Shown: piece by piece, positions 15,278 to 23,552 of the stretch
How positions within the stretch are numbered: position 1 is the first letter of the stretch
Layout: the number at the start of each line of letters is the position of its first letter
Source: JAMWZF01 sp041628615
GTDB taxonomy: Bacteria > Pseudomonadota > Alphaproteobacteria > Rhodobacterales > Rhodobacteraceae
Length of the DNA: 26,020 nucleotides
Reading direction: 5' to 3'
NCBI GenBank assembly: GCA_041628615.1
Contig: JBFKOW010000027.1
Location: forward strand, 1 to 26,020
Notes under the pieces: generated by a model
Databases searched by the model: none
What the model was told of the DNA's origin: nothing
What the model saw: the letters and a program-made list of their open reading frames with translations, nothing else
Translations under genes and position numbers: made by a program

Positions 15278-17778
15278 CAGAACCGTTCTCCGGCCCGGTT
15301 CAGCCGCAGCGCGTTCAGCACCACGAGGACCGAGGACAGCGCCATCGCCCCGGCCGCCAGCGCAGGCGACAGGAGCCAGCCGCTGACCGGGTAGAGCGCC
15401 CCCGCCGCCACCGGGATCAGGGCGACGTTGTAGCCGAAGGCCCAGCCGAGGTTCTGGCGGATGTTGGTCATGGTCCGGCGGCTGATCCCGATCGCCTGCA
15501 CCGCGCCGCGCGGATCGCCCGAGGTCAGGACCACGTCCGCCGCCTCGATCGCCACGTCGCTGCCGCTGCCGATGGCGATGCCCACATCGGCGGCGGCCAG
15601 CACCGGTGCATCGTTGATCCCGTCGCCGACAAAGGCCACCGGCCCGTCGGCGGCAAGATCGCCGAGCGCCGCGACCTTGCCCTCGGGCAGAACCCCGGCG
15701 ACGACCCGGTCGATGCCGAGAGCGTCGCCCACCGCCGCCGCGGCCGGTTCGCCGTCGCCCGAGATAAGCGCCACCCGGACGCCCTGCCGGTGCAGGTCGA
15801 CCACCGCCTCGGCGGCGCCGGTCTTGATCCGGTCGGCGACGGCGAGGAACAGCGCCGGCTGGCCGTCGACGGCGCCGAACAGCACGGTCTGTCCGGCGGA
15901 TTCGGCTTCCGTCCGCTTGGCGGCAAAGACCGAGAGGTCGATCCCCGCCTCCGCCATCATCCGGGCCGAGCCCGCCAAGACCGCCCGATCGCCGACCCGG
16001 GCGGTGACGCCGAGGCCCGGCTTCGCGGCGGCGTCGGTCGCCTCGGGCAAATCCATCCCCTCCGCGCGGGCGAGGATCGCATGGGCGGCCGGGTGATCCG
16101 AGGCGGTTTCCGCCGCGGCCACGAGCGCCAGCGCCCCGCTTACGTCCCAGCCCGGCGCGGCGGCCAGACCGACCACCACAGGCCGACCCTCGGTCAGCGT
16201 TCCGGTCTTGTCGAAGGCGACGGTGCGGACCCGCTGCAGGGCCTGCAACGCGTCGCCCTGCCGGAACAGCACGCCCAGCTCCGCCGCCCGGCCGCTGCCC
16301 ACCATGATCGACATCGGGGTGGCGAGCCCCATCGCGCAGGGGCAGGCGATGATGAGGACCGACACCCCGGCCACGAGCGCCAGCCCCGGTCCCTGCCCGG
16401 CCAGCAGCCAGACCGCCACGGTAAGCGCCGACAGCGCCATCACCGCCGGCACGAACCAGAGCGCGATCCGGTTCACCAGCGCCTGCACCGGCAGTCGCGT
16501 GGCCTGCGCCGTCTCGACCATGCGGACGATCCCGGCGAGCCGGGTCTCGGACCCCACGGCGGTCGCCTCGTAGGTCAGCGAGGCGGTGCCGTTCACCGTC
16601 CCGGCGGTCACCGGGTCGCCCGGCCCCTTGGCCACCGGCAACGGCTCGCCGGTCAGCATCGCCTCGTCGATGTCGGAGCGGCCCTCGACCACCCGGCCAT
16701 CGACCGCGACCCGTTCGCCCGGCCGGAGCCGGACCCTGTCGCCGACCCGGATCCCGGCCACCGGCACCTCGCGGGCCACGCCGTTGCGCAGGACCTGCGC
16801 GGTGTCGGGCTGCAGCGCCACCAGCGACCGGATCGCCCCGCCGGCCCGCGCCTTGGCCCGCGCCTCCATCCAGCGGCCGACGAGGATCAGGGTGACGATC
16901 ACCGCCGCCGCCTCGAAATAGGCCGCGCGGGCGGTTTCCGGCAGCAGGCCGGGGGCGAAGAGCACGACCGTGGAATAGCTCCACGCCGCCAGCGTGCCGA
17001 CGGCGACGAGGCTGTTCATGTCCGGGGCGCCGCGGGCCAGCGCCGGCAGGCCGACCCGGAAGAACCCGCGCCCCGGCCCGGCCAGCACGAGGCTGGCGAG
17101 GACGAACTGGATCAGCCAGAGCGTCCGGGGTCCGATTGCCGCGACGAGGGCGTGGTGCAACGCCGGGATCGCATGGCCGCCCATCTCCGTCAGGAAGACC
17201 GGCAGGGTCAGCGCGCCGGCGATCGCGGCGCGGCGCAGCGCGGCGCCCGCCTCGTCGGCCGCACCCCGGTCGGTCGCGGCACCGCCGACCGGCACCGCGG
17301 CATAGCCCGCCCCGGCGCTCGCCGCGGCGAGGTCGGCGGGATCCACCGCGCCGGACAGCGCCTCGATCACCGCCGCGTCCTGCGGCAGCAGGACATGGGC
17401 AGAAATCACCCCCGGCACGGCGGCCAGCGCGGCCTCAACCCGGCCGACGCAGGACGCGCAGTGCATTCCCTCGATCCGCAGCCGGAGGGTCTCGGTCCGC
17501 GGCGGATAGCCCGCCCGGGTCAGCGCGTCGATCACCTGCGCAGTGCCGCCGGGACCGGGGCTGATGCGAAGGGTGCGGTTGGCGAGGTTCGCCTCGGCCG
17601 GTCCGATCCCGGGCAGCCTGCCCAGCGCCGCCTCGACCCGGCCGACGCAGCCGCCGCAGGACATGCCTGGGATCGCCATGGTGAGAACCGCGGCCGGAGC
17701 GCCGCCGGCGGACCGCGGGCCGGATGCCACCGGGCCGGACGCGCCGGCGACGGTCTGGGTCGGGTCGGACAGGGTCAT
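15277..17778 (-). CDS. copA: Copper-exporting P1B-type ATPase
   Basis: An 833-residue inner-membrane pump that exports Cu(I) to the periplasm. Two heavy-metal-associated domains come first, with metal-binding Cys41/Cys44 (GMSCGGC) and Cys107/Cys110 (GMHCASC). The membrane metal site is Cys479-Pro-Cys481 (LIIACPCAMGLATP), with MTNIRQNLGWAFGYN near the C-terminus typical of P1B-1 Cu(I) pumps. The catalytic machinery is complete: TGE at 376-378, phosphorylated Asp523 (DKTGTLTEG), His561-Pro562 in SDHPAAHA, and GDGINDAP at 717-724. The ATG at 17778 has GAGGAGG about 10 bases upstream. The first 30 residues are a low-complexity extension. No CueR regulator or copper chaperone is in the window. The downstream glycerate kinase overlaps its stop by one base. 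Confidence 0.95.
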   Translation of the reverse strand: MTLSDPTQTVAGASGPVASGPRSAGGAPAAVLTMAIPGMSCGGCVGRVEAALGRLPGIGPAEANLANRTLRISPGPGGTAQVIDALTRAGYPPRTETLRLRIEGMHCASCVGRVEAALAAVPGVISAHVLLPQDAAVIEALSGAVDPADLAAASAGAGYAAVPVGGAATDRGAADEAGAALRRAAIAGALTLPVFLTEMGGHAIPALHHALVAAIGPRTLWLIQFVLASLVLAGPGRGFFRVGLPALARGAPDMNSLVAVGTLAAWSYSTVVLFAPGLLPETARAAYFEAAAVIVTLILVGRWMEARAKARAGGAIRSLVALQPDTAQVLRNGVAREVPVAGIRVGDRVRLRPGERVAVDGRVVEGRSDIDEAMLTGEPLPVAKGPGDPVTAGTVNGTASLTYEATAVGSETRLAGIVRMVETAQATRLPVQALVNRIALWFVPAVMALSALTVAVWLLAGQGPGLALVAGVSVLIIACPCAMGLATPMSIMVGSGRAAELGVLFRQGDALQALQRVRTVAFDKTGTLTEGRPVVVGLAAAPGWDVSGALALVAAAETASDHPAAHAILARAEGMDLPEATDAAAKPGLGVTARVGDRAVLAGSARMMAEAGIDLSVFAAKRTEAESAGQTVLFGAVDGQPALFLAVADRIKTGAAEAVVDLHRQGVRVALISGDGEPAAAAVGDALGIDRVVAGVLPEGKVAALGDLAADGPVAFVGDGINDAPVLAAADVGIAIGSGSDVAIEAADVVLTSGDPRGAVQAIGISRRTMTNIRQNLGWAFGYNVALIPVAAGALYPVSGWLLSPALAAGAMALSSVLVVLNALRLNRAGERF

Positions 17779-17804
17779 CTGCGGGGCACCTCCTCGGCCG
17801 CGCC

Positions 17805-17833
17805 AGATGCGCCCGCGTCCGGCCCGCCGTCAA
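17805..17833 (-). promoter_or_regulatory. Possible promoter for copA
   Basis: On the minus strand TTGACG (17833-17828) is followed 17 bases later by GCATCT (17810-17805), ending 26 bp before the copA ATG. The -35 is good and the -10 poor. No clear CueR dyad is seen between them. Confidence 0.25.
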
Positions 17834-17882
17834 GCCGGTCGCGGCAATTGGCCTCGCCGCCGATCCGCCCTAGGCTGCGGCC

Positions 17883-18746
17883 ATGTTCGACGGATTCTCT
17901 CCCTTCCGCATCGCCACGACGGGCACCGGGATCGCCGGGGTTCGGGGCGGCGAAGGGCCGCCGCTACTGCTACTGCACGGCTACCCGCAGACCCATGTCA
18001 TGTGGCATCTCGTGGCCCCGGCGCTGGCCCGGAACTTCACCGTGATCTGCCCCGACCTGCGCGGCTACGGCGCCTCGGGCAAGCCGCCCACCACCGCCGA
18101 CCACGCGCCCTATTCCAAGCGGGCGATGGCGCAGGACATGATCGAGGTGATGGCGGTCCTCGGCTTCGACCGGTTCGACGTGGCCGGGCACGACCGCGGC
18201 GGCCGGGTCAGCCACCGGATGGCGCTCGATCACCCCGACAGGGTGCGGCGGGTCGCGGTGCTCGACATCGCGCCGACCCGCGAGATGTATGCCCTGACCG
18301 ACGACGCCTTCGCCCGCGCCTACTGGCACTGGTTCTTCCTGATCCGCCCGGCGCCGCTGCCCGAGACGATGATCGGCGCCGACCCGGCCGGGTTCCTGAA
18401 GGCCAAGTGCGGCGGGCTGGGCCGGATGGTCTTCACCCCCGAGGCGCTGCAGGCCTACATCGACGCCTTCACCCCCGAGGCGATCCACGCGATGTGCGAG
18501 GATTACCGCGCCGCCGCCAGCATCGACATCGCCCACGACGATGCCGATGGCGGGCGCAAGCTGGCGCAGCCGCTGCTGGTCCTGTGGGGCGACGAGGGCG
18601 TGATCGAACGGTGCTACCCCGACCCGCTGGCGCTGTGGCGGCAGCGCGCCGAGGACGTGCGGGGACGGTCGCTGCCCGGCGGGCATTACCTGCCCGAGGA
18701 TTGCCCCGACGCGGTGCTGGCCGAACTGCGCGCCTTCTTCGGCTGA
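17883..18746 (+). CDS. Haloacetate/fluoroacetate dehalogenase-like alpha/beta hydrolase
   Basis: A 287-residue cytoplasmic alpha/beta hydrolase. The nucleophile elbow is GHDRGG with Asp104 instead of serine, flanked by Arg105 and Arg108, as in haloacid dehalogenases that bind the carboxylate with two arginines. AVLDIAPTREMY supplies Asp128, YWHWFF supplies His149 and Trp150 (the halide-pocket pair), and GGHYLPED supplies catalytic His268. This combination is that of the fluoroacetate dehalogenase group, so hydrolysis of a 2-haloacetate to glycolate is the best guess. Related epoxide hydrolases share the Asp nucleophile but need two lid tyrosines, which I do not see placed for that. It is divergent from copA with 104 bp between; the ribosome-binding site is weak. 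Natural substrate unknown. Confidence 0.85.
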   Translation: MFDGFSPFRIATTGTGIAGVRGGEGPPLLLLHGYPQTHVMWHLVAPALARNFTVICPDLRGYGASGKPPTTADHAPYSKRAMAQDMIEVMAVLGFDRFDVAGHDRGGRVSHRMALDHPDRVRRVAVLDIAPTREMYALTDDAFARAYWHWFFLIRPAPLPETMIGADPAGFLKAKCGGLGRMVFTPEALQAYIDAFTPEAIHAMCEDYRAAASIDIAHDDADGGRKLAQPLLVLWGDEGVIERCYPDPLALWRQRAEDVRGRSLPGGHYLPEDCPDAVLAELRAFFG

Positions 18747-18762
18747 TCCGTCCCGCCGCGGC

Positions 18763-20457
18763 TCAGGGCAGCAGTTCGAACCGGTCCACGTCGACCAGCC
18801 CGCGGTCGGTGATCTTGAGATGCGGGATCACCGGCAGGGCGACGAAGGCAAGCTGCAGGAACGGTTCGGCCAGTGTCACGCCAAGCCCCCGCGCCGCCGC
18901 CCGGAGGTCGATCAGCCGGTCGCGCACCGCCTCGAACGGATCGAGCGACATCAGCCCGGCCACCGGCAGCGCCAGTTCGGCCAGCACCGCGCCCCCGGCG
19001 GCGACCACGAAGCCGCCCTCGATCTCGGCCAGCCGGTTCGCGGCCAGCGCCATGTCGGCGTAGTCGACCCCGACCGCGACGATGTTGTGATGGTCGTGCG
19101 CCACCGTGGCGGCGATCGCGCCGCGGGACAGGCCGAAGCCCCGGACGAAGCCGGTGGCGATGTTGCCGTTCCGGCCGTGCCGCTCGATCACCGCGACGCG
19201 GACGAGGTCGCGGGCCGGATCGGGCCGCTTGTCGCCGTCCGCGGGCGGGATCTCCTCGGTCAGGTGCTCGGTGAGGATCTTGCCTTCGAGGATGCCGATG
19301 ACGGAGGTTTCGGCCCGGTTCCCGCCGCAGCGGAAATCCTCGGCCGAAACGCGCTTCGCCCGGACCGAACCGCGGCCCGGCGGGTCGATCCAGCCGCGTG
19401 CCGCGAAGGCGGCGTCGGTCACCTCGGTCCCGCCGGCCCAGACAGCCGCCACCGCGCAGGTCTCGAGATCCGACACCGCGACGATATCGGCCCGCCGGCC
19501 CGGCGCCACCTGCCCGCGGTCGCGCAGGCCGAAAGCCTCGGCCCCCGACAGGCTCGCCGCGCGGTAGGCGGCCAGCGGCGGGCAGCCCAGCGCGATCAGG
19601 GTCCGGATCATGTGGTCGAGATGGCCCTCCTCGGCGATGTCGAGCGGGTTCCGGTCGTCGGTGCACAGGCACATGTAGGCCGAGGTCCGTTCGGTCAGCA
19701 GCGGCGCCAGCGCGTGCAGGTCCTTGGACACCGACCCCTCGCGGATCAGCACCCGCATCCCCCGGGTCAGCTTCTCGCGGGCCTCGGCGGCGGTGGTCGC
19801 CTCGTGCTCGGTGCGGATCCCGGCGGCGGCGTAGGCGTTCAGGTCGCGCCCCGACAGCAGCGGGCAATGGCCGTCCAAGTGGCCGCCCTCGAACAGCCGC
19901 AGCTTGGCCATCACGCCGGGATCGCGGTGGATCACGCCGGGGTAGTTCATCACCTCGGCCAGTCCGATCCCGGTCGGATGGCCCATCACCGCGGCGAGGT
20001 CGGCCGCCTCGATCCGGGCCCCGGCGGTCTCCATGTCGGTGGAGGGAACGCAGGAGGACAGCTGCACCCGGATGTCCATCAGCGTGTGCGCCGCGGCCTC
20101 CTGGAAGTAGCGGATGCCGTCCAGCCCGATGACGTTGGCGATCTCGTGCGGGTCGCAGATCGCGGTGGTCACCCCGCGCGGGGCGACGCAGCGGTCGAAC
20201 TCGAACGGGGTGACCAGCGAGCTTTCGATATGCAGGTGGGTGTCGATGAAACCGGGGACGAGGGTCAGCCCGGACACGTCTCGGACCTCGGCGCCCTCGT
20301 AGGCGGCGCCGATCCCGACGATCGTGCCGCCGCAGATCGCCACGTCGCCGTCGATCAGGTCGCCGGTCACCACGTCGAGCACCCGCCCGCCGCGCAGGAC
20401 CAGGTCGGCCGGCACGTCGCCGCGTCCCTGCGCGATCCGTTTCTCAAGCTCGGTCAT
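18763..20457 (-). CDS. ade: Adenine deaminase
   Basis: A 564-residue amidohydrolase that converts adenine to hypoxanthine and ammonia in purine salvage. After a beta-sandwich N-terminus (LVLRGGRVLDVVTGDLIDGDVAICGG), the metal ligands His74 and His76 appear in VPGFIDTHLHIESS. VAPRGVTTAICDPHEIANVIG, GHCPLLSGRDLNAY, and CLCTDDRNPLDIAEEGHLD follow in the order of the AdeC family, and the C-terminal domain keeps VAHDHHNIVAVG. The frame is open to 20490, but I start at the ATG at 20457 because GGAGGTG sits directly upstream and the family N-terminus fits. It converges with the dehalogenase-like gene (16 bp) and is divergent from the HAD-IIA gene (84 bp). Confidence 0.95.
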   Translation of the reverse strand: MTELEKRIAQGRGDVPADLVLRGGRVLDVVTGDLIDGDVAICGGTIVGIGAAYEGAEVRDVSGLTLVPGFIDTHLHIESSLVTPFEFDRCVAPRGVTTAICDPHEIANVIGLDGIRYFQEAAAHTLMDIRVQLSSCVPSTDMETAGARIEAADLAAVMGHPTGIGLAEVMNYPGVIHRDPGVMAKLRLFEGGHLDGHCPLLSGRDLNAYAAAGIRTEHEATTAAEAREKLTRGMRVLIREGSVSKDLHALAPLLTERTSAYMCLCTDDRNPLDIAEEGHLDHMIRTLIALGCPPLAAYRAASLSGAEAFGLRDRGQVAPGRRADIVAVSDLETCAVAAVWAGGTEVTDAAFAARGWIDPPGRGSVRAKRVSAEDFRCGGNRAETSVIGILEGKILTEHLTEEIPPADGDKRPDPARDLVRVAVIERHGRNGNIATGFVRGFGLSRGAIAATVAHDHHNIVAVGVDYADMALAANRLAEIEGGFVVAAGGAVLAELALPVAGLMSLDPFEAVRDRLIDLRAAARGLGVTLAEPFLQLAFVALPVIPHLKITDRGLVDVDRFELLP

Positions 20458-20541
20458 GGGCACCTCCGTGTCACGGATCAGAATGCACATCCCCGCGCGT
20501 TAGGCTATCACCCCCTCGGAAACCGACGCAGGAGGATCAGG

Positions 20542-21423
20542 GTGACCCGCATCATCGACCGTTTCGAAGACATCTCGGACCAGTACGACGCCGCCTTCGT
20601 CGATCTCTGGGGCTGCATGCATGACGGCATCCGGGCCTTCCCCGCCGCGGTCGAGGCGATGCGCGCCTTCCGGTCGGGCGGCGGCGTCGTGGTGCTGGTG
20701 ACCAACGCCCCCCGCGCCCGCTCGGAGGTGGCAAGGCAGATCGAGGGGCTGGGCATCCCCGCCGACGCCTGGGACAGCATCGCTACTTCGGGCGATTCGG
20801 CCCGGGCCGCGATGTTCCGCGGCGTGGTGGGCGAGAAGGTCTGGTTCATGGGCGAGGACCGCGACTGCACCTTCTTCGAGCCGCTGAAGCTGGTCGAGGA
20901 CCCGGTCGCGGTCCGGCGGGTGCCGCTGGAAGAGGCCGAGGGGATCGTCTGCTGCGGCCCCTTCGACCCGCTCGCCGACCCGGCGGTGAACCGGCCGCAG
21001 TTCCTTTATGCCAAGCAGAAGGGCCTGAAGCTGCTTTGCGCCAACCCCGACATCGTGGTGGACCGGGGCGAGACCCGGGAATGGTGCGCCGGGGCGCTGG
21101 CCGCGCTGTATGCCGAGATGGGCGGCGAGAGCCTCTACTTCGGCAAGCCGCACCCGCCGATCTACGATCTCGCCCGGATGCGTCTGACCGCGGCGGCGGG
21201 CCGGACCATCGACAACGGCCGGATCGTCGCCATCGGTGACGGCATCGGCACCGACATCCTCGGCGCGCAGCAGGAGGACATCGACAGCGTGTTCATCTCG
21301 GGCGGACTGGCGGCCCGCGAGACCGGGACCGGCCCCGACGGCAAGCCGGATCCGGAGCGGCTCGCCGCCTTCACGGCGGCGCACGAGGTCACGCCGACCT
21401 TCGCGCTGGGGGCGCTGCGCTGA
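20542..21423 (+). CDS. HAD-IIA family phosphatase (NagD-like, TIGR01459 type)
   Basis: A 293-residue cytoplasmic phosphatase-fold protein. Motif I is Asp21 in FVDLWGCMHDG. The usual second aspartate is replaced by Trp, as is normal for this subfamily. VLVTNAPR (51-58) is motif II, GKPHPPIYDL with Lys202 is motif III, and IGDGIGTDILGA (231-242) is motif IV. The IIA cap lies between motifs II and III. I start at the GTG at 20542 because GGAGG (20531-20535) is well placed and the family begins with ...RIIDRFEDI. Substrate is unknown; NagD relatives hydrolyse nucleotide or sugar phosphates. It heads a collinear run with the MaoC, ribF and YcgN-like genes. Confidence 0.9.
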   Translation: MTRIIDRFEDISDQYDAAFVDLWGCMHDGIRAFPAAVEAMRAFRSGGGVVVLVTNAPRARSEVARQIEGLGIPADAWDSIATSGDSARAAMFRGVVGEKVWFMGEDRDCTFFEPLKLVEDPVAVRRVPLEEAEGIVCCGPFDPLADPAVNRPQFLYAKQKGLKLLCANPDIVVDRGETREWCAGALAALYAEMGGESLYFGKPHPPIYDLARMRLTAAAGRTIDNGRIVAIGDGIGTDILGAQQEDIDSVFISGGLAARETGTGPDGKPDPERLAAFTAAHEVTPTFALGALR

Positions 21424-21456
21424 AGCGGGCCAGGGGCGCCCGCGGCGTTTCTGCAC

Positions 21457-21484
21457 TTGCAAAGCAATTTTATTGCGCTAGAAC
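21457..21484 (+). promoter_or_regulatory. Promoter-like AT-rich patch with TTGC/GCAA repeats before the MaoC gene
   Basis: TTGCAA (21457-21462) and TAGAAC (21479-21484) are spaced by 16 bases and could be a -35/-10 pair. The same patch holds TTGC-N3-GCAA-N5-TTGC (21457-21476), nested inverted repeats centred on AAA and TTTTA. TGC/GCA dyads recall PhaR sites near polyhydroxyalkanoate genes of related bacteria, which is only suggestive. Confidence 0.4.
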
Positions 21485-21520
21485 GTCCTCCAAGGTGGGT
21501 TTATTACCCGGAGGGTCGCC

Positions 21521-21964
21521 ATGCTCGACAACATGCCCCGTGGCACGATCTGCATCGAGGATATCGAGATCGGTATGGTCCGGTCCCTGTCGAAGGTGGT
21601 AACCGACCGGGATATCGAGCTTTTCGCCGAGGTCTCGAGCGATCACAACCCGGTCCACCTGGACGACGACTACGCCCGGGACACGATCTTCGGCGGCCGA
21701 ATCGCCCACGGGATGATGACCGCCGGGCTGGTCTCGGCGGTGATCGGCGAACAGCTTCCGGGGCACGGCACGGTCTATCTCGGCCAGACCCTGAAGTTCC
21801 TCGCCCCGGTGCGGCCCGGCGACAGGGTCACCGCGGAGGTCGAGGTCACCGCCATCGACCACTCGAAGCGCCGGGTGACGATGGACACCCGCTGCCTTGT
21901 CGACGGCAGGAAGGTGCTGGCGGGCGAGGCGGTGGTGCTGGCCCCCTCCAAGCGGTTCGACTGA
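21521..21964 (+). CDS. MaoC-like (R)-enoyl-CoA hydratase
   Basis: A 147-residue single hot-dog domain protein. The hydratase 2 motif is complete: Asp41 and His46 in SSDHNPVHLDDDYA, followed by FGGRIAHGMM, as in PhaJ-type (R)-specific enoyl-CoA hydratases that hydrate trans-2-enoyl-CoA to (R)-3-hydroxyacyl-CoA. Products could feed polyhydroxyalkanoate synthesis or an acyl-CoA pathway; no pha gene is in the window. GGAGGG (21510-21515) five bases before the ATG decides the start over the internal ATG at 21533. It follows the HAD-IIA gene after 97 bp containing its own promoter-like patch. Confidence 0.9.
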   Translation: MLDNMPRGTICIEDIEIGMVRSLSKVVTDRDIELFAEVSSDHNPVHLDDDYARDTIFGGRIAHGMMTAGLVSAVIGEQLPGHGTVYLGQTLKFLAPVRPGDRVTAEVEVTAIDHSKRRVTMDTRCLVDGRKVLAGEAVVLAPSKRFD

Positions 21965-22060
21965 CGCCGCACCGGCGCCGGCGACGAGTCCGCGCGAGAC
22001 CCGACGACGGCGCCAAAGGCCCCCTTGTCCCCCCTGCCCGCCGCCGCTAGGCAAGGCGCC

Positions 22061-22999
22061 ATGCGCATCGTCCGCGACACCCAGTTCGTCGCCCCCGAAG
22101 ACCGGGGCGCGGTTGCCGCGATCGGCAATTTCGACGGCGTGCATCTCGGCCATCTCGCGGTGATCGACGCCGCCCGCGGCATCGCCGCCGAGCTTGGCAA
22201 ACCACTTGGCGTGATGACCTTCGAGCCGCATCCGCGCGCCGTCTTCGTGCCCGGCGGCCCGCCGTTCCGGCTGATGAATGCAACCGCCCGGGCCCACCGG
22301 ATGGCGCGGATCGGGATCGAGATCCTCTACGAGTTGCCGTTCACCCCGTCGCTCGCGGCGCTGAGCCCGGACGGCTTCGCGGCGCGGATCATCTCGACGG
22401 CGCTCGGCCTGTCCCATGTCGTGGTCGGCGAGGATTTCCACTTCGGCAAGGACCGCGCCGGACACGCCGACGACCTGCGGCGGCTGGGCGCCGACCTCGG
22501 CTTCGGGGTGACGGTGGCGCCGATGGTCGCTCTCGGGCCGGAAGAGGTGTCGTCCACCGCCATCCGCAAGGCGCTGTCCGAGGGCCGGCCCCGCGACGCG
22601 GCGGCGATGCTCGGCCACTGGCACCGGGTGGAGGGCCCGGTGAACCGGGGCGACCAGCGCGGCCGCGATCTCGGTTATCCCACCGCCAACCTGTCGATCG
22701 ACGGGCTGCACCCGCCGAAGCACGGGGTCTACGCGGTGAAGGTCGACGTTCTGACCGGCCCCCATGCCGGCAGCTACGACGGCGCCGCCTCGATCGGGGT
22801 GCGGCCGACCTTCGGCATCAAGTCGGCCAACTGCGAAACGTTCCTGTTCGACTTCAAGGGCGACCTCTACGGCGCCGAGATCTCGGTCGCGCTGGTCGAG
22901 TTCCTGCGCCCCGAGGCCCGCTATGACCGGATCGAGGACCTGATCGCCCAGATGGACCGGGACTGCGCCGACGCCCGCGCGATCCTCGCCGGGGTCTGA
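22061..22999 (+). CDS. ribF: Bifunctional riboflavin kinase/FAD synthetase
   Basis: A 312-residue cytoplasmic enzyme that makes FMN from riboflavin and FAD from FMN. The N-terminal adenylyltransferase half shows GNFDGVHLGH (22-31) and EEVSSTAIRKAL (161-172). The C-terminal flavokinase half begins at about residue 184 with VNRGDQRGRDLGYPTANL (194-211), whose Thr-Ala-Asn binds the nucleotide, and carries the acidic ETFLFDF segment. I start at the ATG at 22061, giving MRIVRDTQF as usual for alphaproteobacterial RibF, although the frame is open 12 codons further up. Ribosome-binding site is weak. The YcgN-like gene follows after 7 bases. Confidence 0.96.
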   Translation: MRIVRDTQFVAPEDRGAVAAIGNFDGVHLGHLAVIDAARGIAAELGKPLGVMTFEPHPRAVFVPGGPPFRLMNATARAHRMARIGIEILYELPFTPSLAALSPDGFAARIISTALGLSHVVVGEDFHFGKDRAGHADDLRRLGADLGFGVTVAPMVALGPEEVSSTAIRKALSEGRPRDAAAMLGHWHRVEGPVNRGDQRGRDLGYPTANLSIDGLHPPKHGVYAVKVDVLTGPHAGSYDGAASIGVRPTFGIKSANCETFLFDFKGDLYGAEISVALVEFLRPEARYDRIEDLIAQMDRDCADARAILAGV

Positions 23000-23006
23000 G
23001 CGGGCG

Positions 23007-23552
23007 ATGGCGGACCGCTCCCGCAGATCGCCGCGCCGCGGCACGGACGGGCCGCCGGACCCGATCCGCCGCGACGGGCTGCGCGACCGCTACTGGACCC
23101 GCGTGCCGATGGACCGGATGACCGAGGCCGAGTGGGAAGCCCTTTGCGACGGCTGCGGCAAGTGCTGCCTGAACAAGCTGGAGGACGAGGAGACCGGCGA
23201 GGTCGAGCTGACCCGGGTCGCCTGCCGCCTGTTCGACGACAGCACCTGCCGCTGCACCAGCTATGCCAACCGGCGCGATTTCGTGCCCGAATGCATCCGG
23301 CTGACCCCGAAGACGATCCCCGATCACCTGTACTGGCTGCCGCAAACCTGCGCCTACCGCCTGATCCACGAAGGTCGCGACCTCCATCACTGGCATCCGC
23401 TCGTGTCGGGCAGCGCCGAGACGGTCCACGCCGCCGGGGTCTCGGCCCGCGACATGACCGTTTCCGAGGCCGAGGTGCCCGAGGACGACTGGGAAGACCA
23501 CATCATCGAAGAACCGACACATCGGAGCGACAGCGATGCATTTCGCCTCTGA
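23007..23552 (+). CDS. YcgN-like cysteine-cluster protein (UPF0260)
   Basis: A 181-residue cytoplasmic protein of unknown function in the CxxCxxCC family that probably binds a metal or iron-sulfur centre. The core WEALCDGCGKCC gives Cys47, Cys50, Cys53 and Cys54, with further conserved cysteines at 73, 81, 83, 96 and 115, and the HHWHPLVSG motif follows. The first 25 residues are an Arg-rich extension compared with E. coli YcgN; a start nearer RDRYW is not excluded. Its 3' end overlaps the next gene by 17 bases, so it sits in one operon with ribF and the aldolase gene. Confidence 0.9.
   Translation: MADRSRRSPRRGTDGPPDPIRRDGLRDRYWTRVPMDRMTEAEWEALCDGCGKCCLNKLEDEETGEVELTRVACRLFDDSTCRCTSYANRRDFVPECIRLTPKTIPDHLYWLPQTCAYRLIHEGRDLHHWHPLVSGSAETVHAAGVSARDMTVSEAEVPEDDWEDHIIEEPTHRSDSDAFRL

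Noticed and set aside
20602..20632. Loss of the second motif I aspartate in the HAD protein (DLWG instead of DxD)
   Set aside because: This substitution is normal for the TIGR01459 subfamily, so it is not evidence of a dead enzyme.
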